Positions 18,179 through 26,740 of a stretch of DNA of 64,000 bases are shown in pieces. Position 1 is the first letter of the stretch. Each line of letters starts with the position of its first letter. The notes below the pieces were generated by a model. The model had not been told where the DNA came from. It was given only the letters and a program-made list of their open reading frames with translations, and made no database searches. A program made the translations under genes and the position numbers. Source of the DNA: Clostridia bacterium (GTDB lineage Bacteria; Bacillota; Clostridia; Monoglobales; Monoglobaceae); assembly GCA_017620615.1 (NCBI GenBank), contig JAGAUW010000008.1, positions 21,128-85,127 on the forward strand, read 5' to 3'.

Positions 18179-18212
18179 AAAACACCGTTGGAAAACCCAA
18201 CGGTGTTTTTTT
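18179..18212 (+). terminator. Terminator of the PFOR gene
   Basis: Hairpin ACACCGTTGG / CCAACGGTGT followed by a run of seven T. Confidence 0.93.
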
Positions 18213-18219
18213 GCAATCA

Positions 18220-18248
18220 TTGACAATAAACACAAAAAATGCTATAAT
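18220..18248 (+). promoter_or_regulatory. Promoter of the LacI-family gene
   Basis: TTGACA (18220-18225), 17-base spacer, TATAAT (18243-18248); GGAGGT precedes the start codon. Confidence 0.85.
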
Positions 18249-18284
18249 TATATACAGTATTTACTATGGAGGTACAAGTCCGTA

Positions 18285-19271
18285 ATGAAAAATATCACTC
18301 TGGCAGATATAGCTGCAAAAACAGGTTTCTCTATAAACACTGTTTCGCATGCTCTTCACGATAAGCCGGACATTTCACAAAAAACAAAAGATTATATAAT
18401 AAAAACTGCAAATGAAATTGGCTATATCGCCAACAGTTCTGCCAGCTCACTTCGTTCTGGCAAAACCAAAAGCATTGCTATCATCTGCGGAGATATTTCA
18501 AACCCTTACTTTTCAATTATGATAAGAGAGATGGAAATCACCCTTAAAAATTATGGTTACACATCTTTCATTATCAATACTGACGAAAATCAAAAAATTG
18601 AAAAGAATGCCATTATTTCTGCTATCAGCAGAGGTACAGACGGAATTGTTCTGTGTCCTGTTCAGGAGAATAATGAAAATATTGATTTTATAAAGTCGAA
18701 AAAAATGCCTTATATTCTCATTGGCCGTCGATTTGACGAATCATCAAGCTATGTTGTTTGTGATGACGAAAACGGTGGAAAACTGGCCGCGATGCATCTT
18801 TTTGATGAAGGCATAAAGAAAATCCTGTTTTTGAATGGTCCTTCTTATATTTCCAGTGCAAGCGAACGTCTTTCAGGAATTGAAATTGCATTCCGAGAAG
18901 CTGATATTCCACTGGAAAATCTCTGCACAGAAGAAATCAGCATCACAACTGAACAAACCATCGAAGCTTTGCTTTCAAAGCACAGCGATTGTGAAGCTGT
19001 TATTTGTTTCAGTGACCTTATTGCAATGCAGGTATGCCATTGTCTCAAAGAAGCCGGGAAAAACGTTCCTCAGGACATCTCTGTAATTGGATTTGATAAT
19101 ATTGCCTCAAACTTCTATTTCTCCCCCATGCTTTCTTCTGTTACATCTTCAAAAAGAAAGATGGCTTCATTTGCCATCGAAGCTCTTATGAAAATGATTG
19201 AAACAGATGATCTCACACCTATAAATAAGGTTTTTAAAACAAAACTTATCCTGAGAGAAACCACTAAGTAA
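18285..19271 (+). CDS. LacI-family transcriptional regulator
   Basis: 328 residues. N-terminal helix-turn-helix (ITLADIAAKTGFSINTVSHA, about 4-23) and hinge helix, then a periplasmic-binding-protein-like effector domain starting at SIAIICGDISNPYFS and ending with SVIGFDNIASNFYFSP. LacI proteins bind a sugar or a purine and repress or activate local catabolic genes. It is convergent with the Gfo/Idh and DegT genes, so control of that module is possible but not shown. The effector cannot be told from sequence alone. Confidence 0.92.
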   Translation: MKNITLADIAAKTGFSINTVSHALHDKPDISQKTKDYIIKTANEIGYIANSSASSLRSGKTKSIAIICGDISNPYFSIMIREMEITLKNYGYTSFIINTDENQKIEKNAIISAISRGTDGIVLCPVQENNENIDFIKSKKMPYILIGRRFDESSSYVVCDDENGGKLAAMHLFDEGIKKILFLNGPSYISSASERLSGIEIAFREADIPLENLCTEEISITTEQTIEALLSKHSDCEAVICFSDLIAMQVCHCLKEAGKNVPQDISVIGFDNIASNFYFSPMLSSVTSSKRKMASFAIEALMKMIETDDLTPINKVFKTKLILRETTK

Positions 19272-19281
19272 TAAACTATAT

Positions 19282-19312
19282 AAAAGGCCAATAATTGTTG
19301 GTCTTTTGTTTT
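19282..19312 (+). terminator. Terminator of the LacI-family gene
   Basis: AAAAGGCCAA / TTGGTCTTTT hairpin followed by GTTTTTG. Confidence 0.75.
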
Positions 19313-19320
19313 TGTTAAAA

Positions 19321-19358
19321 GCCAACCCCCCCGACCAAAATTTGGTCGGGGGGTGGCT
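19321..19358. terminator. Very GC-rich palindrome between convergent genes
   Basis: Near-perfect inverted repeat: a C-run plus GACCAAA pairs with TTTGGTC plus a G-run, flanked by GCC/GGC. It lies between the ends of the LacI and Gfo/Idh genes, so it most likely ends the minus-strand transcript, where TTTT follows. Confidence 0.75.
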
Positions 19359-19376
19359 TTAGGGGTATTCAATCAA

Positions 19377-20423
19377 TTACTTTAATTCTGAAATTATTTT
19401 TGTTTCGCTTGCTTTATATGCACTTTCAACGATTCTCTGAACGTTTATGCCGTCCTCGCCGGTGATCTCAGGCTTTGTACCGTTAAGCACTGCATTGCCA
19501 AAAGATTCTACCTCTTTTGTGTACATATTTCCAAGTTCAACATCCAGCTTGACCGGAACAAGTTCATCACGGTTCTGTGCTGCATCATAGCCCAAAGAAT
19601 CATCAGAGATAAGAACAGAAACCTTTCCGCCCTCAACCTGACTGATAGTTCCTTCTGCCATAATGCTGCCCTTTGTACCATAAATTTCAAGCTTGCACTT
19701 TGCAGCTGCGTCAGGAATGTTGAAGTTTGCATCAACCACAGCAAATGCACCATTGTCCATCTTCATAACGATTGCTGAGGAGTCATCAGCATTGTAGCTG
19801 AATGTCTGTGTTCCGGCAAACCCGGTAACCTCAACAGCCTTGAGACCGGTTATGTACTGAAGAAGGTCAATGCAGTGGATGCCCATATCCATAAGTGCAC
19901 CGCCGCCTGAAAGGTCTTTGTTCTGACGCCAGTTTCCTGGGATATCCGGATACCAGCAGGTAAGCTGAGCACGCATTGAAACAATGTCACCAAGCTTTCC
20001 TTCCGAAACAAGCTTTTTCATTTCCTGATGGTAAGCAGCAAAACGCATCATAAGACCAACGCCAAGCTTTACACCTTCTTTTTTACAAGCGTCGAGAATT
20101 TCAACAGATTCTTCACTTGTCAAAGCCATAGGCTTTTCAATGAGAATGTGCTTCTTTGCCTTTGCTGCAGCGAAGGCTTGCTCCTTGTGGCAAAAAACAG
20201 GTGAAGCAATATAAACTGCCTGAATTTCATCAAGAGCAAGGAGTTCTTCATAGTTATCAAAAGCATACTTTGCATTGTATTTTTCTTTGCATCTTTCTGC
20301 TGCTTCTTTGTTTGTATCCATAACAGCAATCAACTCAACATTATCAGCAAGCATCATACTGGGAAGGGTTCTGCGGTCAGCGATACCGCCACAACCGATT
20401 ACGCCCCATTTTACTTTATTCAT
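19377..20423 (-). CDS. Gfo/Idh/MocA-family oxidoreductase
   Basis: 348-residue NAD(P)-dependent oxidoreductase. N-terminal Rossmann fold with GVIGCGGIADRR (7-18), the family's EKPMALT motif with its catalytic lysine near residue 97, and the C-terminal domain with DMGIHCIDLLQYITG, whose histidine is usually catalytic. Substrates in this family are sugars, inositols, amino-sugars or UDP-sugars. It lies 30 bases after the DegT gene, so the two are almost surely one operon. That pairing suggests oxidation of a hydroxyl to a keto group and its transamination, or the reverse. Substrate unknown. Confidence 0.88.
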   Translation of the reverse strand: MNKVKWGVIGCGGIADRRTLPSMMLADNVELIAVMDTNKEAAERCKEKYNAKYAFDNYEELLALDEIQAVYIASPVFCHKEQAFAAAKAKKHILIEKPMALTSEESVEILDACKKEGVKLGVGLMMRFAAYHQEMKKLVSEGKLGDIVSMRAQLTCWYPDIPGNWRQNKDLSGGGALMDMGIHCIDLLQYITGLKAVEVTGFAGTQTFSYNADDSSAIVMKMDNGAFAVVDANFNIPDAAAKCKLEIYGTKGSIMAEGTISQVEGGKVSVLISDDSLGYDAAQNRDELVPVKLDVELGNMYTKEVESFGNAVLNGTKPEITGEDGINVQRIVESAYKASETKIISELK

Positions 20424-20453
20424 AATAACGCTCCTTAAGCTAATTGATTTTGT

Positions 20454-21728
20454 TTATTTTGTGTGAGCTGCCAAAACCTTCTTGAAGCCATCAATACATC
20501 TTTCGATGTGTACTTCTTCCCATGACGGATGGAGGAAAAGACAAACTGTCTGCTTGCGAAGTGCGTTTGCATTCTTGCAGAATACCTTGTCATACTGAAC
20601 AGAAGCTTCGTCTGCATATTCTTTTGATTCAAACGGGAACTTAGCTGCACCAAATCCACCATGTTCTCTGTAAGCTTTTTCTTCATAAGCTTCGGGCCAC
20701 TGAATACCATAGCAAGGGATACCTGACGCACCAAGCTCTTTAACAATAGTAGGAGCATCACAATCGAGAACATCAAGATCAACAAGCATTGGGTACCACC
20801 AGTAAGCGTTCTTTCTTTCTGCTGTATTTACAGGAAGCTTCTTGATTCCCTTGAGACCTGTAAATGCTTCGTCATACATCTTTGCGTATTTGAAACGACG
20901 TGCAAGATTCCAGTTGTCAAGTCTCTTAAGTTCGTTGATACCGAAAATTGACTGAATTTCTGTCATTCTGTAGTTGAAACCAACTCTTCTGTGAATGTAA
21001 GGAAGCTTTTCTTCAAGAGCAAGCATATTCATTCTTGTCTTTACGTCATAACCATGGTCACGGAATGAACGGCATTCCCAACCTGTGTCTTCATCATTTG
21101 TAACTACCATACCGCCTTCACCGCCTGTTGTGAAGTGCTTACTCTGGCAGAATGAGAAACAACCTACATCACCGATAAGACCTGCTTTTATGCCATTGTA
21201 TTCACCGCCGAAGCACTGTGCACAGTCTTCAACAACCTTGAGATTGTGTTTTTTAGCAATTTCAAGAATCGGACCCATATCAGCAACAACACCATAAAGG
21301 TGAACAACAATGATAGCCTTTGTTCTTGGTGTGATAAGTGCCTCAATGCAAGCAGGATCGATTGTGTGATCATCTGTAACATCAGCAAATACAGGGATAG
21401 CACCAGCCTGTACTACTGAAAATGAAGATGCAATAAATGAGTATGAAGGAACAATAACTTCATCCCCAGGTCCTATGTTAAGGCTTGCCAGAGCGATATG
21501 AAGAGCTGCTGTTCCGTTTGTGCAAGAGATAGCCATCTTTGCGCCCATCCATTTTGCCCATGCTTCTTCAAATTCCATACCTTTTTTTCCTGTCCAGTAG
21601 TTTACCTTACCGTTTCTAACGGGTTCAAGAATATCTTCTGCTGTTTCAGGAGCGAGCTGAGGCCACATTGGGAAACCGAGATCTTCAACGCCGGCACCGT
21701 TCATTACTACTTCTTTTTCTTTACTCAT
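20454..21728 (-). CDS. DegT/DnrJ/EryC1/StrS-family PLP aminotransferase
   Basis: 424-residue sugar aminotransferase of aspartate-aminotransferase fold type I. PLP lysine expected at Lys197 in FSFCQSKHFTTGGEGG; other markers are CTNGTAALHIAL (69-80), VVEDCAQCFGG (165-175) and GFNYRMTEIQS. The family makes or degrades amino sugars and aminocyclitols using glutamate or glutamine. Start ATG 21728 has AAAGGAGGG upstream. A palindromic site shared with the ROK gene promoter lies in its leader (21752-21762). Operon with the downstream Gfo/Idh gene. Confidence 0.9.
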   Translation of the reverse strand: MSKEKEVVMNGAGVEDLGFPMWPQLAPETAEDILEPVRNGKVNYWTGKKGMEFEEAWAKWMGAKMAISCTNGTAALHIALASLNIGPGDEVIVPSYSFIASSFSVVQAGAIPVFADVTDDHTIDPACIEALITPRTKAIIVVHLYGVVADMGPILEIAKKHNLKVVEDCAQCFGGEYNGIKAGLIGDVGCFSFCQSKHFTTGGEGGMVVTNDEDTGWECRSFRDHGYDVKTRMNMLALEEKLPYIHRRVGFNYRMTEIQSIFGINELKRLDNWNLARRFKYAKMYDEAFTGLKGIKKLPVNTAERKNAYWWYPMLVDLDVLDCDAPTIVKELGASGIPCYGIQWPEAYEEKAYREHGGFGAAKFPFESKEYADEASVQYDKVFCKNANALRKQTVCLFLHPSWEEVHIERCIDGFKKVLAAHTK

Positions 21729-21751
21729 AATAAATTCCCTCCTTTAAATTT

Positions 21752-21762
21752 GTCCATTGGAC
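21752..21762. promoter_or_regulatory. Candidate ROK-repressor operator before the DegT gene
   Basis: Perfect 11-base palindrome GTCCA-T-TGGAC, 24 bases before the start codon. The same half-site appears at the ROK gene promoter (22976-22986). Confidence 0.55.
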
Positions 21763-21835
21763 TTATAAATTGTTTAAAAAATTTATCCTGAAAGATAACT
21801 ATTATTTTTAAAATCATTTTGAAACAATACGACTT

Positions 21836-22957
21836 TTATGCACCAAAAATCAAGTCAAAAACAACTTTTGCTCCTCCCAATGTAACAGGATTTCCCTGCA
21901 AAACCGAGTACCTTATGTATTTATCCTTTATCAAAGAAATCTCATCAAAGCACCGTTTAAGCGGTTCCATAAGAAACTCTCCCAGTGTTCGAATCGGTCC
22001 GCCAATGACAATAAATTCCGGGTCAATCAAATTCACAATATTGTTAACTCCAAAGGCAAGGGCCCTGGCAGTATCAAGAACTGCCTCTTTCGCTTTTTTA
22101 TTATTATCTTCAAGCTTCTTCAAGAGCTCATCCATTGAAAAACACTCTGTTTTTCTCAAAATTGCCGGTATGCTGGCAACAAGTTCAAGGCAACCATAAT
22201 TTCCACACTTGCAGCGTTTCCCGTTGAAATCAACACTTATATGTCCAAATTCACCTGCCATACCACTGCCGTCATAGATATTTCCATCAATAAGGATACC
22301 TGCACCAACACCATCATCAATATCAATAGAAACAAGGTTTTTCACCTGTTCATCAGCACCAAATTCCTTCTCAGCGTACGCTACAAGCCCGGAATTGTTT
22401 TTGAGAATGACCCTGACATCAGGCATCGCCTCAGAAACTGTCTGATAAACATCCTGCGCATCCTCTGCTTCCAAAACAGTAGAAGACAAAAGTCGGTTAT
22501 TTTTTGTATCAATAACACCAGGAACGCCCATAGTAACGCCCAAAATTCTTCTGTTTCTGGACGCCATACCAATAGCGTGCAAAATCCCCATGGCAATTTT
22601 ATGACCTTTTACAATCGGCACTTCTGTATGAAAAACCGAGGTGAAGTCAAGTGCAAAAACATCAGCAACAATATGGTTTTTTCTTATATCAAGGCCCACA
22701 AAATACCCGCCGTCGGCACGAACCTGCAAAAGCACAGCTTTGCGCCCGCTTGTATTGGAATCTTTGATGCCGCATTCCTCCACAAGACCATCAGCCATCA
22801 GTTCTTCCACCAATGACGAAACAGTGGTGGCACTCAGTCCCGTAATTTTTTTGATATCTGCACGAGAAATACAACCATTTTTGTGAATCAAGCGAAAAAC
22901 CAAACGCATATTTGATTCTTTTATCAACTGCTGTGATGATTTTACAACTTCCAACAT
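21836..22957 (-). CDS. ROK-family transcriptional regulator (NagC/XylR-like)
   Basis: 373 residues. N-terminal winged helix-turn-helix (ISRADIKKITGLSATTVSSL, about 31-50) joined to a ROK sugar-kinase-like domain with the zinc motif CKCGNYGCLE and the GVTMGVPGVID segment. Members with this layout repress sugar or amino-sugar genes and are released by a sugar ligand. It lies just upstream of the DegT gene on the same strand. A similar 11-base site lies in both upstream regions, suggesting self-repression and control of the DegT-Gfo/Idh pair. Confidence 0.92.
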   Translation of the reverse strand: MLEVVKSSQQLIKESNMRLVFRLIHKNGCISRADIKKITGLSATTVSSLVEELMADGLVEECGIKDSNTSGRKAVLLQVRADGGYFVGLDIRKNHIVADVFALDFTSVFHTEVPIVKGHKIAMGILHAIGMASRNRRILGVTMGVPGVIDTKNNRLLSSTVLEAEDAQDVYQTVSEAMPDVRVILKNNSGLVAYAEKEFGADEQVKNLVSIDIDDGVGAGILIDGNIYDGSGMAGEFGHISVDFNGKRCKCGNYGCLELVASIPAILRKTECFSMDELLKKLEDNNKKAKEAVLDTARALAFGVNNIVNLIDPEFIVIGGPIRTLGEFLMEPLKRCFDEISLIKDKYIRYSVLQGNPVTLGGAKVVFDLIFGA

Positions 22958-22975
22958 AACAACCTCTCATAATTA

Positions 22976-23026
22976 GTCCATCGGCTGTATTAATTATAAT
23001 ATAGCACAAAATCCATCTATTGTCAA
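22976..23026 (-). promoter_or_regulatory. ROK gene promoter with overlapping operator-like site
   Basis: Minus-strand -35 TTGACA (23021-23026), 17-base spacer, -10 TATATT (22998-23003). Twelve bases downstream, near the expected transcription start, lies AGCCGATGGAC (22976-22986), an imperfect copy of the 21752-21762 palindrome. Confidence 0.65.
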
Positions 23027-23047
23027 TACACCGAAAAATTTTTTTGT

Positions 23048-23073
23048 AAAAAAGCTCCCAAAGGGAGCCTTTG
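23048..23073 (-). terminator. Terminator of the phosphoribosyltransferase gene
   Basis: Minus-strand hairpin GGCTCCC-TTT-GGGAGC followed by TTTTTT. Confidence 0.88.
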
Positions 23074-23075
23074 TT

Positions 23076-23636
23076 TTATTCAATAACAGTTCCGTCCGCG
23101 TGGAATACCGGTAATGGTGCAAGATAAGTAATATCTTCTCTGCCTATTGCATCGCCTTCAGCGAGGACTGCCATACGACCTACAACCTTTCCTCCCACCT
23201 GCTCAATAAGTGTTTCAAGCGCAGCAAGTGATTCACCAGTGCTGATTACGTCATCCACAATAAGAACACGTTTACCCTTCATTGCCTCTGCCTCTTCCGC
23301 TCCAATGCAAAGAGTCTGTTTGTGGGCAGTGGTAATAGAATCAACCTCTGTTGTTATTACATCTTTCATATAGAGCTTGGGGCCTTTGCGTGCAACAATG
23401 TAATAGTTGTGTCCTGCTTGCCTTGCCATTTCATAAAGAAGCGGGATACCTTTTGATTCCGCTGTAATCATAACATCGCACTCAGGTGCCTTTTTGAGCA
23501 GTTCACGTGCACTGTTAACCGTAATTTCCACATCACCAAACATAATAAACGCTGCAATATAAAAATCATCCGAAACCTTGCAAAGCGGTAGTTCACGAGT
23601 CACCCCGGCAATTTCCATTTCATAAAATCTGTCCAT
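23076..23636 (-). CDS. Purine phosphoribosyltransferase, adenine-type
   Basis: 186-residue type I phosphoribosyltransferase. The PRPP-binding loop VLIVDDVISTGES (near residues 120-132) and the flexible-loop region ending in ITTAHKQTL are clear, as is ITAESKGIPLLYEMAR, which resembles the adenine phosphoribosyltransferase pattern. It likely salvages a purine base to its nucleotide with PRPP. The gene directly upstream is a purine permease, which supports purine salvage. Adenine is the best guess for the base; xanthine or hypoxanthine cannot be excluded. Confidence 0.82.
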   Translation of the reverse strand: MDRFYEMEIAGVTRELPLCKVSDDFYIAAFIMFGDVEITVNSARELLKKAPECDVMITAESKGIPLLYEMARQAGHNYYIVARKGPKLYMKDVITTEVDSITTAHKQTLCIGAEEAEAMKGKRVLIVDDVISTGESLAALETLIEQVGGKVVGRMAVLAEGDAIGREDITYLAPLPVFHADGTVIE

Positions 23637-23663
23637 TTCAACAAGCTCCTTTACATCGCAGAA

Positions 23664-23698
23664 AATATCCCCCGCCTTTGAAGACGAGGGATATCTGT
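23664..23698 (-). terminator. Hairpin between permease and phosphoribosyltransferase genes
   Basis: Minus-strand pairing of GATATCCC...CG with CG...GGGGATATT, then TTTC. It is either a partial terminator that lowers expression of the second gene or an mRNA processing hairpin. Confidence 0.5.
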
Positions 23699-23714
23699 CT
23701 TCATTTTTTATATT

Positions 23715-25076
23715 TTATGCAAGTCCCATAACCTTGAGCACAATGTAAATTGCAAACAAAGCAACCGAAATCCACATTACACCGCTGATGTCTTTTGCCT
23801 TGCCTGTAACAAGCTTCAAGATAACCCAAGCGAGCATACCGAACATGATACCATTTGCAATTGAGTATGTGAGAGGCATCATAACGATAGCAAGGAAGGC
23901 ACCAATTACATCTGCTGCATCGCCATCAAAATCAACTTTCTTGATTGAAGAAAGCATCAGAAGACCAACATAAAGCATAGCAGGTGTTGTAGCAAAGCCA
24001 GGTATTGCAAGGAAGATAGGTGCAAAGATAATTGCGATAAGGAACATAACAGCTGTTGTAACAGCGGTAAGACCTGTTCTTCCGCCTGCTGCAACGCCGG
24101 CACTTGATTCAACATAGCTTGTAACAGTTGATGTACCAAGGCAAGCACCAACAACAGTACCAACAGCGTCAGCCATCAAAGCGCCGCCTGCTTTGGGAAG
24201 TCTTCCATCCTTGTCAAGAAGGTCGCCTTTTTCAGCAACGCCGATAAGTGTACCAACTGTATCAAATATATCAGTATAAAGGAATGTAAATACAACAAGG
24301 ATAAATCCTGCAAAATTCTTTGCAATAAATCCAAAATCAAACTGGAAGAGAGCGGGAGCTGCAAAATTTGCTTTGATTGATTCCCATGTGAGGTTTGGTA
24401 TTACAGAATATACACCATTCGCAGGGTCAGGAACATACCATCCGATGAGTTCAGCAACGATTCCAAGAACCCATGTAATGATTATACCGAGAAGAATTCC
24501 ACCCGGAACCTTGAAGTGCTGAAGAACACCAATAGCCAAAAGGCCAACAAGTGCCAGAACAACGCCAGGTGATGCAAGATTACCCATTGCAACAGTAGTA
24601 GCAGGGTCAGCAACAACAATTTTTGCATTAAGAAGAGCAATTATTGTGATAAAGAGACCGATACCTGCGGTAATACCGAACTTGAGGTTTGCAGGAATTT
24701 TGTTAACCAGAGCTTCACGGAACTTGAACGCTGAAAGAATCATAAAGATGATACCTTCAATCAAGATAGCTGTGAGAGCAACCTGATAAGAATAGCCCAT
24801 AGCACCACAAACTGTGAATGCAAAGAATGCATTGAGACCCATACCTGAAGCAAGAGCTACCGGATAGTTAGCAAAAAATGCCATACAGAGAGTAGCAATT
24901 GCAGCAGAAATAGCTGTTGCCATGAACACGCCTGCAGGTGTTGCACCCGGAATGTTGCCAAGATAACCAGGATTTACCGCGAGGATATAAGACATTGCAA
25001 GGAATGTAGTGATACCTGCGAGAATCTCAGTCTTGACATTTGTTCCATGTTCTTTTAATTTAAAAAGTTTTTCCAT
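23715..25076 (-). CDS. NCS2-family purine permease (AzgA/PbuG/PbuO-like)
   Basis: 453-residue polytopic membrane protein. N-terminal EILAGITTFLAMSYILAVNP is characteristic of the AzgA-like branch (hypoxanthine/guanine or adenine proton symporters). Further markers are VALASGMGLNAFFAFTVCG and DIFDTVGTLIGVAEKGDLLD; a segment with GACLGTSTVTSYVESSAGV is in the second half. It probably feeds the downstream phosphoribosyltransferase. I looked for a purine riboswitch upstream and did not see one. Confidence 0.9.
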   Translation of the reverse strand: MEKLFKLKEHGTNVKTEILAGITTFLAMSYILAVNPGYLGNIPGATPAGVFMATAISAAIATLCMAFFANYPVALASGMGLNAFFAFTVCGAMGYSYQVALTAILIEGIIFMILSAFKFREALVNKIPANLKFGITAGIGLFITIIALLNAKIVVADPATTVAMGNLASPGVVLALVGLLAIGVLQHFKVPGGILLGIIITWVLGIVAELIGWYVPDPANGVYSVIPNLTWESIKANFAAPALFQFDFGFIAKNFAGFILVVFTFLYTDIFDTVGTLIGVAEKGDLLDKDGRLPKAGGALMADAVGTVVGACLGTSTVTSYVESSAGVAAGGRTGLTAVTTAVMFLIAIIFAPIFLAIPGFATTPAMLYVGLLMLSSIKKVDFDGDAADVIGAFLAIVMMPLTYSIANGIMFGMLAWVILKLVTGKAKDISGVMWISVALFAIYIVLKVMGLA

Positions 25077-25243
25077 GAGATTTCACTCCTCATATAAATT
25101 TTTTTATAAAACTATTTTATAACACTTTTCGACTTTTTTCAAGCAAATTAAGAAATTTGCAATATTTTGTAGGTTTTTACAATAAAATATACCATTATTT
25201 GTATATTTCGCATATACGCACCACAATATACTGTATTTCATAA
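25077..25243. other. AT-rich gap before the purine permease
   Basis: Contains a weak minus-strand promoter candidate (TTGAAA and TATAAA near 25113-25144, spacing about 15 bases). No gene or clear RNA structure is seen. Confidence 0.35.
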
Positions 25244-25275
25244 AAAAGATGCAGGCAAATGCCTGCACCTCATTT
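25244..25275 (-). terminator. Terminator of gdhA
   Basis: Minus-strand hairpin GTGCAGGCA-TT-TGCCTGCAT followed by CTTTTTT. Confidence 0.92.
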
Positions 25276-25287
25276 TAATTTTAAATC

Positions 25288-26631
25288 TTAATAAATACCC
25301 TGAGCCAGCATAGCCTTTGCAACCTTTATAAAGCCTGCAATGTTCGCCCCTGCAACAAGGTCATATCCAAGACCGTACTCTTCAGCCGCTTCAACAGAAA
25401 CCTTGTGAATATTTATCATAATGCCCTTGAGTTTTTCATCAACCTCTTCTGCTGTCCAGCTGTATCTCATTGAGTTCTGTGCCATTTCCAAAGCAGAAAC
25501 TGCAACACCGCCGGCATTAACAGCCTTTGAAGGACCAACTATTGCACCGCTTTCTCTTATGAATTCCATAGCGTCTTCTGTTGTAGGCATATTTGCAACT
25601 TCGATATAATACTTTGTGCCGTTTGCAACAATTTTTTTTGCTTCGTCAATGTTGATTTCGTTCTGAGTAGCGCAAGGCATACAGATATCAACCTTAACCT
25701 CCCAAGGCTTTTTGCCTGCAAAGAACTGGCAACCAAACTTCTCAGCGTAATCCTGAGCCTTGTCACGTCCTGATGCTCTCATTTCAAGAAGATAGTCGAT
25801 TTTCTCTTCTGTAATCACACCATCAGGATCATAAACATAACCGTCAGGTCCGGAGATTGTAACAACCTTGCCACCGAGCTCTGCAACCTTTTTGCAAACG
25901 CCCCAGGCAACGTTTCCGAAGCCTGAAACCGCAACTGTTTTTCCCTTTATGTCATCATCGCAATGCTTCAAAACTTCGTTTGCATAATATGTAGCACCAA
26001 AACCTGTAGCTTCAGGTCTGATAAGAGAACCACCGTACTCGAGACCTTTACCAGTAAGAACACCATTTTCCCATGCAGCCTTTATTCTTTTGTACTGTCC
26101 ATAAAGATAACCGATTTCTCTGCCGCCAACACCAATGTCGCCAGCAGGAACGTCAACGTTCGGACCGATATGTCTGTAAAGTTCTGTCATAAACGCCTGG
26201 CAAAATCTCATAATTTCTCCATCGCTCTTTCCTCTTGGGTCAAAATCACTTCCACCTTTGCCGCCGCCAATAGGAAGACCGGTAAGACTATTTTTGAACG
26301 TCTGTTCAAAGCCAAGGAACTTGATAATTCCAAGATATACAGACGGATGGAAACGAAGGCCACCCTTGTAAGGACCAATCGCGCCGTTAAACTGAACACG
26401 ATAACCGGTGTTTACCTGAGTCTTGCCACTATCGTCTACCCATGCAACTCTGAAAATAATCTGTCTTTCAGGCTCAACCATTCTTTCAAGGATTGCAGCC
26501 TTTTCATACTCCGGATGTTTTTCAATTACCGGAGCAATACTTGTAAGCACCTCAGTCACAGTCTGAATAAATTCAGGTTCTGAAGCATGCTTTCTTTTTA
26601 CATCTTCAATAACCCTTTCGATATAAGACAT
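25288..26631 (-). CDS. gdhA: NADP-type glutamate dehydrogenase
   Basis: 447-residue hexameric glutamate dehydrogenase of the short bacterial type. It interconverts 2-oxoglutarate plus ammonium and glutamate. Catalytic elements: GPYKGGLRFHP (Lys89), Lys113, and PIGGGKGGSDF with Lys125; the coenzyme fold shows GFGNVAWGVCKKV, and VNAGGVAVSALEMAQNS lies near the active site. Length and the close match to the EC 1.4.1.4 pattern favour NADPH and ammonium assimilation, but cofactor choice is not certain from sequence. Single gene with its own terminator. Confidence 0.95.
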   Translation of the reverse strand: MSYIERVIEDVKRKHASEPEFIQTVTEVLTSIAPVIEKHPEYEKAAILERMVEPERQIIFRVAWVDDSGKTQVNTGYRVQFNGAIGPYKGGLRFHPSVYLGIIKFLGFEQTFKNSLTGLPIGGGKGGSDFDPRGKSDGEIMRFCQAFMTELYRHIGPNVDVPAGDIGVGGREIGYLYGQYKRIKAAWENGVLTGKGLEYGGSLIRPEATGFGATYYANEVLKHCDDDIKGKTVAVSGFGNVAWGVCKKVAELGGKVVTISGPDGYVYDPDGVITEEKIDYLLEMRASGRDKAQDYAEKFGCQFFAGKKPWEVKVDICMPCATQNEINIDEAKKIVANGTKYYIEVANMPTTEDAMEFIRESGAIVGPSKAVNAGGVAVSALEMAQNSMRYSWTAEEVDEKLKGIMINIHKVSVEAAEEYGLGYDLVAGANIAGFIKVAKAMLAQGIY

Positions 26632-26740
26632 AAATATACCCCCTAAAAATTTCTAACTTATTTATTTTATCACTTTTTCCATTTAAATGCAATAGTTTTC
26701 AAAAATTTTTCGAAGCATTTTTTTCTGTAACAGTCCGGTT

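Noticed and set aside
25077..25243. Purine riboswitch before the purine permease
   Set aside because: None of the conserved purine aptamer junction sequences are visible.
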